Below are positions 9,090 through 17,535 of a DNA stretch of 37,806 nucleotides, piece after piece. Each line of letters opens with the position of its first letter. Positions within the stretch are counted from its first letter, which is position 1. Below the pieces are notes generated by a model. The model was not told the origin of the DNA and did no database searches. It saw nothing but the letters and a program-made list of their open reading frames with translations. Source of the DNA: Bacillota bacterium (GTDB taxonomy: Bacteria; Bacillota; UBA4882; UBA10575); contig DUOH01000043.1 in NCBI GenBank assembly GCA_012838955.1, forward strand, positions 1 to 37,806. The letters are read 5' to 3'. Position numbers and translations under genes: made by a program.

Positions 9090-9957
9090 CCAAGCAGAAA
9101 AGCTAAGAGAACTAGTGAATGAACATGCCAATAATAAGCAGAAAACCTCGGGGACCAGAGTGATCGCGGTGACCAGCGGTAAGGGAGGAGTCGGGAAGTC
9201 CAATCTCGCTGTTAATCTGGCGATTTACCTATCCACGCTGGGCCAGAAGATTACCTTGATCGATACGGATTTGGGTTTAGCCAATATAGATCTGATTCTT
9301 GGGATAACCCCCGAGTATCATCTGGGACATTTCTTCTCCGGGGAGCGTAGTCTTTCTCAGATTGTTATGGAAGGACCGGGTGGACTAAGAATTATAGCCG
9401 GCGGATCGGGTTTTCAAGAGTTGGCTGATATCAGTGAATGGCAGCTGGATAAGTGTTTGCAACAATTTTATAGCTTGGAAAAGAATTCCGATATAATACT
9501 CTTTGATACGGGCGCGGGGATCTCCAATAAGGTATTGCGCTTTGTGGTTGCGGCCAAAGAGGTGATGGTCGTGACCACTCCGGAGCCTACGGCAATCGCC
9601 GACGCATATGGCGTAATCAAGGTGCTGGCCAGGGAGAATTCAGCCTCCAAAGTTTATTTAGTCGTTAATATGGTGCATAAGGAAGACGAAGGACAGCAAG
9701 TGATGAATCGTTTGGTCATGGTGGCGGAGAAGTTTCTTGATTTCCCGGTGGAGCCCTTAGGGATGGTCTTTTATGACCCCGTTGTCACCCAAGCGGTAAA
9801 ACTGCAGCAACCCTTCTCCTTAATGGATCCGCATTGTAAAGCCGCCAAGAATGTACAAAACTTGGCCCACAGAATCTTGTCTCTCCCAGAAGTTCCCGCC
9901 GGCGGTTTCATTTCCTTCTGGCGCCGGTTGGTGAAGATGAGGCATCTAGGAGAATAA
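9082..9957 (+). CDS. flhG: Flagellar number regulator FlhG (MinD-like ATPase)
   Basis: FlhG (also FleN/YlxH) is a MinD/ParA-type ATPase that activates FlhF GTP hydrolysis and binds FliM/FliY during C-ring assembly. The 291-residue product has the N-terminal FlhF-activating helix, the deviant Walker A motif SGKGGVGKS near residue 31, the switch I region DTDLGLANIDLILG, and the Walker B-like ILFDTGAG. A C-terminal amphipathic stretch (FISFWRRLVKMRHL) fits a MinD-like membrane-targeting helix. It overlaps flhF by 8 bases and is followed by a 102-base gap before cheA. Confidence 0.94.
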   Translation: MRDQAEKLRELVNEHANNKQKTSGTRVIAVTSGKGGVGKSNLAVNLAIYLSTLGQKITLIDTDLGLANIDLILGITPEYHLGHFFSGERSLSQIVMEGPGGLRIIAGGSGFQELADISEWQLDKCLQQFYSLEKNSDIILFDTGAGISNKVLRFVVAAKEVMVVTTPEPTAIADAYGVIKVLARENSASKVYLVVNMVHKEDEGQQVMNRLVMVAEKFLDFPVEPLGMVFYDPVVTQAVKLQQPFSLMDPHCKAAKNVQNLAHRILSLPEVPAGGFISFWRRLVKMRHLGE

Positions 9958-10059
9958 GCCGGTTATTTTATGCTCAAAGATGGACCGGTTTATGATAAAT
10001 ATAAAGGAATTCCCGGTGGAAAAGTCTAAATTATTTATATATCCCGGAGGTGAATTGCT

Positions 10060-12096
10060 GTGGATACGTCACAATATCTAAATGTATTTATGGATGAGTG
10101 CCAGGAACATTTACAAATCTTAAATCAGTCTCTCTTGGATTTGGAGAAGGACCCGGAGAACATAGATATATTACATGCGATCTTCCGTTCAGCTCATACT
10201 TTGAAGGGCGCATCCGCCACTATGGGCTTTAATAAAATGGCCAATGTCACACATGCCATGGAAGATGTACTGGGGCTCTTGCGCAAACAGGAGCTTCAGA
10301 TCGACCCGGAGATTATTAACCTGCTCTTTGATGCTTTGGATCTGTTAGAAGCTTTAGCGAAGGGAATTACCGAAGGAAGAGAAGAAGACATTGAAGTGGC
10401 CGGGATCTTGCAACGCTTGAAAAAGTATTCCCAGCAATCGGAGGAAGAGGTAACACCGGCCGATAGCAATGATCGGCGGAAGAAGCTTCAACTGCGTTAT
10501 ACTACGGAGGAAAAAGAGAATATCTTCAAATTGCTGGAGAGCGGGAGCTTCCTCTATCACCTGGATATTCAGTTGAAGAAGGATTGTCTCTTAAAAGGCG
10601 CCCGGGCTTTTATGATCCTGCGTGAACTGGAATCCGTAGGAACAATTATACGTACGATTCCGACCGCGAAAGAACTCGAGGATGAGCAGTTCGACCTAGA
10701 GTTCATCATCGGTTTGTGTAGTAAAGAACCGATTGAAAAAATCGTCAAGCTCGTAAAGAGGGTAACCGATGTCCAAGAAGTGAAAAGCGAGAGTGTGAAG
10801 GCGGAAGAGATTCTAATCGAACGAAGAGAAAGTAAACCGCAGTATGTGGAGACCGCCGCTGCAAAGATAGAAACTCCGGATAGTGCTGAACAGAAGAAAG
10901 ATGAACCAGCCAAAAAATCTTCTTCCCCAGTTCACACCGGTCCTAATATCTATCCCACTGTCAGGGTGGATATTCGAAAACTCGATACTCTGATGAATCT
11001 CATTGCGGAACTTGTCATCAATCGTTCACAGATTGAACAATTGAGTTCCGAAATTAGAGATCAACGGTTGGAGGAGACAGTAGAGCACTTAAACAGGTTA
11101 ACAATTGATCTGCGTGATCAGGTTCTTAAGACCAGGATGGTCTCGATCGATCAAGTCTTTTCACGTTTTCCAAGGTTGATCAGGGATCTGGCCAAAGGCA
11201 CCCAAAAAGAGGTGGAATTGCGGCTCAGTGGAGTCGATACTGAGCTGGATCGGACGGTAATTGATGAAATTGGGGATCCCCTGGTTCATATCATTCGTAA
11301 CTGCGTCGATCATGGGATTGAAAAACCGGAGGAGCGGGAAGCCGCTGGTAAACCCAGAACCGGTGTGGTGGCGTTGGATGCTTACCAAACAGGAAACAGT
11401 GTGATCATCACTGTCGCAGATGATGGAAAGGGTATGGATCCGGAGAAAATCGGCGCTTCTGCGGTTGAGAAAGGGTTTATCACCAAGGATGCGCTGAACG
11501 ATCTCTCCGATCAGGAGAAGATTAACTTGATCTTTTTGCCCGGATTCTCGACGGCAAAAGAAGTCAGTGATGTATCCGGACGGGGTGTGGGGATGGATGC
11601 GGTCAAAAACAAGATCTCTGCTTTGGGTGGTGTAGTAAGTATTAGTTCGGTACCGGGCGAGGGAACCAAATTTACTATCCAATTGCCCTTAACCCTGGCG
11701 ATCATCCAAACATTAATGATTCAACTGGGCGAAGAGGTTTATGCCATCCCTACCAGCTTTGTTGATCAAACAATCAGTGTAAGTAGGAAAGATATAAAAA
11801 TCCTCCGTCATCAGGAGGTGACCCTCTTGCGCGGGGAGGTTATCCCGCTCTTGCGATTACAGGATTATTTGGGAATTCAGGGCGCTAAAAATTCCGACCT
11901 GGATGAGTTGGATGTGGTGGTCTTTAAAAGCGGCGAGAAGCGGGTGGGATGTGTGGTAGACAGTCTCCTTCGTCAACAGGACGTGGTCATCAAATCTTTA
12001 GGCGGTTTCTTGGGAGATATCCCCGGGATTGCCGGCGCTACTATCTTGGGTGACGGAAGAGTAGCCTTGATTCTCGATCTGAGAGACGTAGCCTGA
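10060..12096 (+). CDS. cheA: Chemotaxis histidine kinase CheA
   Basis: CheA is the soluble sensor kinase that phosphorylates CheY. The 678-residue protein shows the full five-domain order. P1 (HPt) has phospho-accepting H46 in RSAHTLKGASATMGF. A P2-like domain lies at about residues 150-235, followed by a linker. The P3 dimerization helices start near residue 305 (VRVDIRKLDTLMNLIAELVI). The P4 ATPase has N-box HIIRNCVDHGIE, G1 DDGKGMD and G2 GRGVGMDAVKN. The C-terminal P5 CheW-like domain ends at the stop. It starts with GTG preceded by CGGAGGTGA at 7-base spacing. cheW follows after 29 bases. Confidence 0.97.
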   Translation: MDTSQYLNVFMDECQEHLQILNQSLLDLEKDPENIDILHAIFRSAHTLKGASATMGFNKMANVTHAMEDVLGLLRKQELQIDPEIINLLFDALDLLEALAKGITEGREEDIEVAGILQRLKKYSQQSEEEVTPADSNDRRKKLQLRYTTEEKENIFKLLESGSFLYHLDIQLKKDCLLKGARAFMILRELESVGTIIRTIPTAKELEDEQFDLEFIIGLCSKEPIEKIVKLVKRVTDVQEVKSESVKAEEILIERRESKPQYVETAAAKIETPDSAEQKKDEPAKKSSSPVHTGPNIYPTVRVDIRKLDTLMNLIAELVINRSQIEQLSSEIRDQRLEETVEHLNRLTIDLRDQVLKTRMVSIDQVFSRFPRLIRDLAKGTQKEVELRLSGVDTELDRTVIDEIGDPLVHIIRNCVDHGIEKPEEREAAGKPRTGVVALDAYQTGNSVIITVADDGKGMDPEKIGASAVEKGFITKDALNDLSDQEKINLIFLPGFSTAKEVSDVSGRGVGMDAVKNKISALGGVVSISSVPGEGTKFTIQLPLTLAIIQTLMIQLGEEVYAIPTSFVDQTISVSRKDIKILRHQEVTLLRGEVIPLLRLQDYLGIQGAKNSDLDELDVVVFKSGEKRVGCVVDSLLRQQDVVIKSLGGFLGDIPGIAGATILGDGRVALILDLRDVA

Positions 12097-12125
12097 TTCT
12101 GAAAAAAGTCTTAGGGGGGAGAAAC

Positions 12126-12608
12126 TTGAAGAAAGAAGAAGTAAGAGAAGAGACTACGCAGTTGGTAGTCTTCAAATTGGGAGAGGAAGAGTTCGGAGTC
12201 AATATTCTCCAAGTACGTGAAATTGAAAAACTAGATCAGGGCTTGACCAGAGTGCCAAAAGCTCCCCATTTTGTCGAGGGTGTTATTAATTTGCGGGGTG
12301 AAATCATCCCCATTGTTGATCTACGGAAAAGGTTTGGGTTGACCCTGCCGCCTTTGGGCTTGGATTCCAGGGTGATTATTGTGGAGGTCGGGGAGGAGGC
12401 CGTAGGCATGCTGGTCGACGCCGTGGTCGAAGTTTTACGGGTTCCTGTCTCCGCCATTGAATCCGCTCCATCCATTACCAAAGGAGTTAATTCGTATTAT
12501 TTGGCCGGTGTGGCCAAGATTGAAGAACGGCTGATTGTCTTACTCAACTTAGAACGGGCGTTAAGTCCGGAGGAGGCCGAGGAGTTATCAAAGGCTGAAT
12601 TGGGGTGA
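12126..12608 (+). CDS. cheW: Chemotaxis coupling protein CheW
   Basis: CheW couples CheA to chemoreceptors. The 160-residue product is a single CheW domain: QLVVFKLGEEEFGVNILQVREI at the start, then VEGVINLRGEIIPIVDLRKRFG, the most conserved family stretch. The start is TTG, preceded by TTAGGGGGGAG. A short charged C-terminal tail is present. It lies between cheA and cheC with only 6 bases before the next start region, so it is certainly co-transcribed. Confidence 0.96.
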   Translation: MKKEEVREETTQLVVFKLGEEEFGVNILQVREIEKLDQGLTRVPKAPHFVEGVINLRGEIIPIVDLRKRFGLTLPPLGLDSRVIIVEVGEEAVGMLVDAVVEVLRVPVSAIESAPSITKGVNSYYLAGVAKIEERLIVLLNLERALSPEEAEELSKAELG

Positions 12609-12614
12609 TAGGTG

Positions 12615-13268
12615 ATGACGCAATTTGCGGATCTTAGTTCAATACAGCTTGATGCCATGAGAGAAGTGGGTAACATCGGCGCCGCGCACGCGGCAACGGT
12701 TCTTTCACAATTGCTCAAGCAAAAGGTTCAAATGTCTGTGCCTCGGGTTAGCGTTACCCCACTGACTGAGGCGGCGGAATTTATTGGAGTTCCGGAAATG
12801 CCTATGGTCGGCGTCTATCTTAGAGTATTTGGTGACGCTCCCAGTAAAATACTGTATCTTTATCCAAAGGAGCAGGCGTTGTTCTTAGCCGGGCTGCTCC
12901 TGGGAGAGACGTACAAAGTCCGAAACATCCTCGGAGAGATGGAGGTTTCCGCTTTAAAGGAGATCGGTAACATTCTGACCGGCGCTTATGTCAACGCTTT
13001 TTCCAACTTTACAAAGCTTAATATGATCTCATCAGTACCGGCCCTGGCCTTTGATATGGTTGGAGCGATTGTAAATACAGTCTTGGCTGATCTGGGTGAG
13101 GTAGGCGATTATGCCCTGATTATTGAGACCAAGTTAACCACAAGTGATTCCAGTATTGATGGACATTTCTTTTTAGTACCGGATTCGGATTCCTTGGGCG
13201 TAATCTTGAAAACGTTAGGAGTGAATGGCGAATGTCAGAACTCATCCGGGTCGGGATGTCGGAAATAG
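12615..13268 (+). CDS. cheC: CheY-P phosphatase CheC
   Basis: CheC dephosphorylates CheY-P and forms a complex with CheD. The 217-residue product has both CheC active-site helices, LDAMREVGNIGAAHA and VSALKEIGNILTGAYVNAF, each with the Glu and Asn needed for phosphatase activity. ATG 12615 is preferred to the GTG three bases upstream because it is better spaced from GGGGTGA. The last 37 bases overlap cheD in another frame, giving CheC a short Cys/Ser/Gly-rich tail that is probably a by-product of the overlap. Confidence 0.93.
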   Translation: MTQFADLSSIQLDAMREVGNIGAAHAATVLSQLLKQKVQMSVPRVSVTPLTEAAEFIGVPEMPMVGVYLRVFGDAPSKILYLYPKEQALFLAGLLLGETYKVRNILGEMEVSALKEIGNILTGAYVNAFSNFTKLNMISSVPALAFDMVGAIVNTVLADLGEVGDYALIIETKLTTSDSSIDGHFFLVPDSDSLGVILKTLGVNGECQNSSGSGCRK

Positions 13269-13717
13269 CCTGCTCCCGTTCGCCGGATGTGTTAGCCACT
13301 TATGGCTTAGGCTCTTGCGTAGGGGTTTGTGTTTATGATCCCCTGCTGAAGATCGGGGGGATGGCCCACGTAATGTTGCCTGATAGTAGTTTATCCAAGA
13401 CAGTGGCGAATAGGGGCAAATTTGCCGACACTTCTATCGCCGATCTAATAGCCGAATTAACACAGATGGGAGCATTAGTCCCCCGCATGGTAGCTAAGAT
13501 TGCCGGAGGTTCCCAGATGTTTGCTTTTATGGGAAAGGATGATAAACTGCTGATTGGTCCCAGGAACGTGGCGGCAGTGGAGAACGCCTTGGCTCAGCAA
13601 AAGGTTAAGCTATCCGCCAAGAATGTCGGTGGAAATGTGGGCCGCTCAATCTTGTTTGATTTGGCGACCGGAGAGGTAACCGTCAAGATGTTGAACTCAG
13701 CGGATATCATTTTATGA
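13232..13717 (+). CDS. cheD: Chemoreceptor glutamine deamidase CheD
   Basis: CheD deamidates glutamines in chemoreceptors and stimulates CheC. The protein has 161 residues, the usual size. The catalytic Cys is C29 in GLGSCVGV and the catalytic His is H46 in GGMAHVMLP, with T23 nearby. The later KIAGGSQMF and GRSILFDLATGEVTVK stretches are family-typical. The start lies inside cheC with TAGGAG about 8 bases upstream, so translation is probably coupled. A 71-base gap precedes the sigma factor gene. Confidence 0.95.
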   Translation: MSELIRVGMSEIACSRSPDVLATYGLGSCVGVCVYDPLLKIGGMAHVMLPDSSLSKTVANRGKFADTSIADLIAELTQMGALVPRMVAKIAGGSQMFAFMGKDDKLLIGPRNVAAVENALAQQKVKLSAKNVGGNVGRSILFDLATGEVTVKMLNSADIIL

Positions 13718-13788
13718 GAGGAGTTTACCCGAAAACGTAGAAATTATTATTATCAGAATATTACAACGGATAGGTAGGGGGGTATATA

Positions 13789-14571
13789 ATGAGTCAAGGG
13801 CGGGAAGAACGGCTTTGGCGGGAATTTACAGAAAGCAAATCTGAAACTGCCCGGGAAGCCCTGATCCTTGAGTATGCTCCACTTGTGAAATATGTTGCCG
13901 GCAGGATTGCCATTGGGTTACCGCCTAATGTGGAATTTGATGATCTGGTCAGTAGCGGAATATTTGGCTTAATGGATGCCATCGACAAGTTCGATCCGGA
14001 GCGGGGGATAAAATTTGAGACTTACGCCATTGCCAGAATTAGAGGCTCGATCTTGGACAGCTTACGCAGTAATGACTGGATTCCCAGGTCTGTGCGGCAA
14101 AAAGCCAAAGATTTAGAACGGGTCACCCTAGAGTTGGAAAACCGTTTGGGACGTTATGCCACGGATCAAGAGATTTCTGAGGCTTTACATATTACCTTAC
14201 CCGAGTTTTATCAAATGTTAAGCGAAGTGAGTTGTACGACCTTGGGTTCATTGGATGAACTTTGGATTACCAGGAAACCGGATGATGACAATGTACGGGT
14301 CTTGGACCTGGTTGAGAATGAAGGAAGTTCGGACCCGGAGATCCAAGTTGAGATCGAAGAATTAAAAAGCGCGCTTTTTCAAGCCATCGATAATCTCTCA
14401 GAGAGAGAACGCATGGTTATTACTTTATATTATTATGAGGGCTTGACTTTGAAAGAGATCGGGAAGATCCTGGAGATCTCCGAATCTCGTGTGTCGCAGA
14501 TCCATACTAAAGCCATTTTCAGATTACAAGGGAGATTAAGTAGATGGCGTTCGGCTGCGGCGATTTTTTAG
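13789..14571 (+). CDS. sigD: Flagellar/motility sigma factor SigD (FliA/WhiG family)
   Basis: This is a sigma-70 family factor of 260 residues that in this context directs late flagellar, chemotaxis and autolysin genes. Regions 2, 3 and 4 are visible: LVKYVAGRIAIGLPPNVEFDDL and FETYAIARIRGSILDSLRSNDWIPRSVR (region 2 to early 3, the FliA/WhiG signature), then LSERERMVITLYYYEGLTLK with the region 4 helix-turn-helix (LEISESRVSQIHTKAI). A strong AGGGGGG ribosome site precedes ATG. Its place right after cheD matches B. subtilis sigD. No anti-sigma factor FlgM is in the window. Confidence 0.95.
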   Translation: MSQGREERLWREFTESKSETAREALILEYAPLVKYVAGRIAIGLPPNVEFDDLVSSGIFGLMDAIDKFDPERGIKFETYAIARIRGSILDSLRSNDWIPRSVRQKAKDLERVTLELENRLGRYATDQEISEALHITLPEFYQMLSEVSCTTLGSLDELWITRKPDDDNVRVLDLVENEGSSDPEIQVEIEELKSALFQAIDNLSERERMVITLYYYEGLTLKEIGKILEISESRVSQIHTKAIFRLQGRLSRWRSAAAIF

Positions 14572-14589
14572 TCTGGGGGGAGATGGATC

Positions 14590-16026
14590 ATGAGCGAGGT
14601 AAATAAAGATAAACTTAATCCGGATAAAATTCTACAGGATATAATGAAGCCGGATTTAATTGTGCTTGAGGTATCTCAGGATGAGATGAAGGCTTACCTT
14701 CATCTGGAAAAACCTGGTAGCAACGAAGAATGGCCTACTTATGAAGAGGTGATGGCGAAGATTAATGAGTATGGGATCGTCTTTGGCTTGAAGGATCTGG
14801 TAGTCAAGCGGGTAGTGGAGGAGAAGATTACTTCTCCGGTATTGATCGCCGAAGGACAGGATCCTGTCCGCGGGGAAGATGCGCAAATCAAATATTTATT
14901 CGAGACTAACCGGATGAAGCTTATTCCCAAGGAACTTGAGAACGGACGGGTTGACCATAGAGAACTTTCACTGATTCATAATGTAAAAAAAGGCGATAAA
15001 CTAGTTGAGCGAAGACCACCGACTCCCGGAATCCCCGGTCAAACCGTTACAGGTAAGGAGTTAAAAGCCAGGCCAGGTAAGGATATGCAGGTTATTGCCG
15101 GGAAGAATGCCGCTTGGAATGAGGAGAAGACGATCCTGACCGCCACAATTGATGGTGAACCCAGCTTGGTCGGGCGGAAGGTTTCCGTGCAAGATCTACA
15201 CCGGGTGGCCGGTAATGTCGGCTATGGTACTGGAAATATAGATTTTACCGGTAGCGTGCAGGTCCGGGGTGATGTAGAAAATGGTTTTACTGTGAAGGCA
15301 GCCGGTGATATTTTTATTTATGGGAATGTAGACGGAGGTTTTCTTTATGCGGACGGGAACATCACGGTGAACGGCGGGATCATCGGTCAAGATAAAACTA
15401 TAGTTCAGTGTAAAGGGGATCTTTATGCCCGGCACATCGAACGTTCTAAAGTTGATGTGTTAGGCAACATTCAAGTGCGCGACACAATTATTCATAGTCA
15501 TGTGAATTCCGGCGGTAAAATCTCTTTGGGTACGCAAAAGGGATTAATTATGGGTGGAGTAGTCCGGGCTAAAGAAGAAATCAGCGCACAGGTGCTTGGT
15601 TCCAGGATGGGCACTATTACTGAAGTAGAGGTGGGGACGGATCCGGCCTCACGTTTAGAATTGAACGACATCGAAAAACGCCTGGCCGAACTGGAAAAAG
15701 AAATGGACAAAGTAGAGAAGGCTTTGGTAATCTTGAATAAGCAGGGCTTTAATCTTCCACCGGAAAAAGCTGAAATGAAGGCCAGGATTACGCGGACTAG
15801 TTTTGTGATGAAAGGTGAAAAGCGAAAACTGGAAGCCAGAAGAGACGAAATCCTGGAAGAGATGACCCAGAGGAGTGTGGATCGGGGACGGATTAAGGTA
15901 CAAAGAATTATCTTTCCTGGTGTCAGAGTAATAATCGGCAAGGCGGTCCGGATCTTCCAAGACGAGGTGCGTTATTCCATCCTGACCTACCACGAAGGGG
16001 AGGTAGTAGTACAGTCTTACCGGTAA
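14590..16026 (+). CDS. FapA family (DUF342) polymer-forming protein
   Basis: The product is 478 residues. The N-terminal part resembles the DUF342 N-terminal fold. It is followed by a long right-handed beta-helix region of repeating short strands rich in Gly, Val and Asp (about residues 210-340, for example GDIFIYGNVDGGF and GNITVNGGIIG). A coiled coil lies at about 360-430. The C-terminal end carries a KVQRIIFPGVRVIIG strand that is typical of FapA proteins. Members sit after sigD in many clostridial flagellar clusters, but their role is not well established. A link to the cell surface or to membrane localisation is inference. Confidence 0.85.
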   Translation: MSEVNKDKLNPDKILQDIMKPDLIVLEVSQDEMKAYLHLEKPGSNEEWPTYEEVMAKINEYGIVFGLKDLVVKRVVEEKITSPVLIAEGQDPVRGEDAQIKYLFETNRMKLIPKELENGRVDHRELSLIHNVKKGDKLVERRPPTPGIPGQTVTGKELKARPGKDMQVIAGKNAAWNEEKTILTATIDGEPSLVGRKVSVQDLHRVAGNVGYGTGNIDFTGSVQVRGDVENGFTVKAAGDIFIYGNVDGGFLYADGNITVNGGIIGQDKTIVQCKGDLYARHIERSKVDVLGNIQVRDTIIHSHVNSGGKISLGTQKGLIMGGVVRAKEEISAQVLGSRMGTITEVEVGTDPASRLELNDIEKRLAELEKEMDKVEKALVILNKQGFNLPPEKAEMKARITRTSFVMKGEKRKLEARRDEILEEMTQRSVDRGRIKVQRIIFPGVRVIIGKAVRIFQDEVRYSILTYHEGEVVVQSYR

Positions 16027-16038
16027 GGGGGTGTTAGT

Positions 16039-16371
16039 ATGTTGGGGCCTCTGGATGTACAGGTGTTAACCAATCGCACCATGGAAATCCAGAAAACGCA
16101 AGGCGCCGCTCTCCGTCAACCTCAGGATGAAAGAGAAAGGGCTCAGATTCGCTTGGAGCAAGAGATTCAAAGGCAGGAAAGGCAAGTTCACCGGAAGGAG
16201 CAGATGGTGGATGGGCGAATCGATCAACGTCAGCAAAGAAGCAGAGGAGAGAGGAACTTTAAACAGAAACGAACGCCCGTAGAGGAGAAAGCCCAGACAT
16301 TACCGGAAAAGAATGACGCACAGTCACAGAAAGCAGATTTTAGGGGACGCATCATTGATATTCAGGCTTAA
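16039..16371 (+). CDS. Small conserved flagellar-cluster protein, coiled coil
   Basis: This is a 110-residue protein with a short ordered N terminus (MLGPLDVQVLTNRTMEIQKTQ), a long Gln/Arg/Glu-rich coiled-coil centre and a conserved-looking C-terminal tail RGRIIDIQA. I know of no assigned function. Similar small genes with the same start and the RGRIID end occur between FapA and SwrB-like genes in clostridial flagellar operons, which I recall but cannot confirm here. Ribosome site TAAGGGGGTG precedes the ATG. It lies 12 bases after the FapA gene and 20 before the next gene. Confidence 0.75.
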   Translation: MLGPLDVQVLTNRTMEIQKTQGAALRQPQDERERAQIRLEQEIQRQERQVHRKEQMVDGRIDQRQQRSRGERNFKQKRTPVEEKAQTLPEKNDAQSQKADFRGRIIDIQA

Positions 16372-16391
16372 CCCACTAAGGGGGATCAAAA

Positions 16392-17261
16392 ATGTCTTGG
16401 TTTGCTGTGGTAATGTTTTTCTTCTATTTTCTCTGGGAAAAACGAAAGCTGAATAAGAGACTCAAAGCGACTATTACCAGGTTGGAACAGGTTGAAGAGT
16501 TATTGTTGGAGATGTGTGGGCTCATCGAACCCTTTGAAGAAGAAGCGGCGCTGATTTCCAAGGAAAAGAAGGAACAGGAGAAATCTACTGATTCACCGGT
16601 GGAAAGGAAAGAGGATTCCGCGTACGAGCCCGCAAAACAACCCGTTATAGCAGAAGCAGGGGATAAACAGCAAGAACCTGTCCCTAGAACTAAGGCGCAA
16701 GACGTTGGGGGCGGTTCTTTTTTATTCGAGGAGCGGACAGCAGAGGGGCCACCATCAGAAGGAGAACCGGTTGGCTCCACACCTGCGGAGACAGGAGGCC
16801 GGATCGAACCGGAGGCAGTTGAGGATCAGAAATTCTCCCTGCCAAAAACGGCGGTAGAGGAAACGTCGAAAGGTTCAACCACTGGTACTTCAGCGAAGAG
16901 TAAAGGGGGCAGTAAATCTTCGCCCGGCTCAACCACGCGTAAGCGAAAACCTGCGCCGAAGAGGCATGCCGGAACCGAACAGCAGGAAAAAGCCGGTAGC
17001 CCACAGCGAGCGGAAGAAACAGTTCAGCAGCGAAAAAAAGCAGAAAATCGGAAGAAGGCTCAAACACAGCCGTTAGATGCGAAGAAAGATCCTTCCGGCA
17101 GTAGCTTTATCGCCCCAGAACCGATCAATCCCAGCGCAAATAAGCGCCAGATGATCATTGACTTGAGCAATGAAGGGGCCCCGATCAAAGAAATCGCCAG
17201 ACAAGTGGGGATGGGCCAGGGAGAGGTGCAGTTGATCATCGATCTGTATTCCAAAAAATAG
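16392..17261 (+). CDS. SwrB/DUF6115-like membrane protein with long low-complexity middle
   Basis: The product is 289 residues. One N-terminal transmembrane helix (residues 1-18) is followed by a short coiled coil (about 19-60). A long low-complexity region rich in Lys, Glu, Ser, Pro and Gly follows (about 60-245). A compact C-terminal helix-turn-helix-like domain (MIIDLSNEGAPIKEIARQVG, then MGQGEVQLIIDLY) ends the protein. Membrane anchor plus this C-terminal domain, right after the sigD cluster, fits the SwrB/YlxL group, which promotes flagellar export assembly in Bacillus. Here the linker is much longer than the 167-residue Bacillus protein. The C-terminal domain need not bind DNA. Confidence 0.7.
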   Translation: MSWFAVVMFFFYFLWEKRKLNKRLKATITRLEQVEELLLEMCGLIEPFEEEAALISKEKKEQEKSTDSPVERKEDSAYEPAKQPVIAEAGDKQQEPVPRTKAQDVGGGSFLFEERTAEGPPSEGEPVGSTPAETGGRIEPEAVEDQKFSLPKTAVEETSKGSTTGTSAKSKGGSKSSPGSTTRKRKPAPKRHAGTEQQEKAGSPQRAEETVQQRKKAENRKKAQTQPLDAKKDPSGSSFIAPEPINPSANKRQMIIDLSNEGAPIKEIARQVGMGQGEVQLIIDLYSKK

Positions 17262-17347
17262 AATTTTTTTGTTACAGAGGAAGGCGAGATTACCCCGAAA
17301 ACTTGGAGTTATCAAAAATTAACATACCGGCTGGATAATTTTCGCTC

Positions 17348-17376
17348 CCACAAAAGGGTTCCGTCTTCTTTTGTGG
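17348..17376 (+). terminator. Hairpin after the flagellar cluster
   Basis: A perfect 9-bp inverted repeat, CCACAAAAG and CTTTTGTGG, is separated by 11 bases. It lies between the SwrB-like gene and ftsZ. The downstream sequence AAATTTAATAAG is AT-rich but has no clean T run, so it is a weak intrinsic terminator or a processing site. Confidence 0.45.
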
Positions 17377-17408
17377 AAATTTAATAAGAATATATTTATC
17401 CGGATGAA

Positions 17409-17436
17409 TTGTAAAGTATATTGAAGGAAATATATT
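17409..17436 (+). promoter_or_regulatory. Candidate sigma-A promoter for ftsZ
   Basis: TTGTAA at 17409-17414 and TATATT at 17431-17436 are separated by 16 bases, about 95 bases before the ftsZ start and after the hairpin that probably ends the flagellar transcript. Other AT-rich -10-like stretches lie closer to the gene, so this assignment is tentative. Confidence 0.35.
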
Positions 17437-17535
17437 ACTCTTGTCATTTGTTTTGTGGATAATACCGAGTGTTCAACGATATAACAGTCTCTTGTAACTG
17501 GTCTTAACTTGATATACGGAATAGGAGGAGCATTT

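Noticed and set aside
11161-11682. 173-codon minus-strand frame opposite cheA
   Set aside because: Shadow of cheA; composition and lack of ribosome site argue against a gene.
13232-13268. Frameshift at the end of cheC
   Set aside because: The Cys/Ser-rich CheC tail is explained by a simple overlap with the intact cheD start; both proteins keep all active-site residues.
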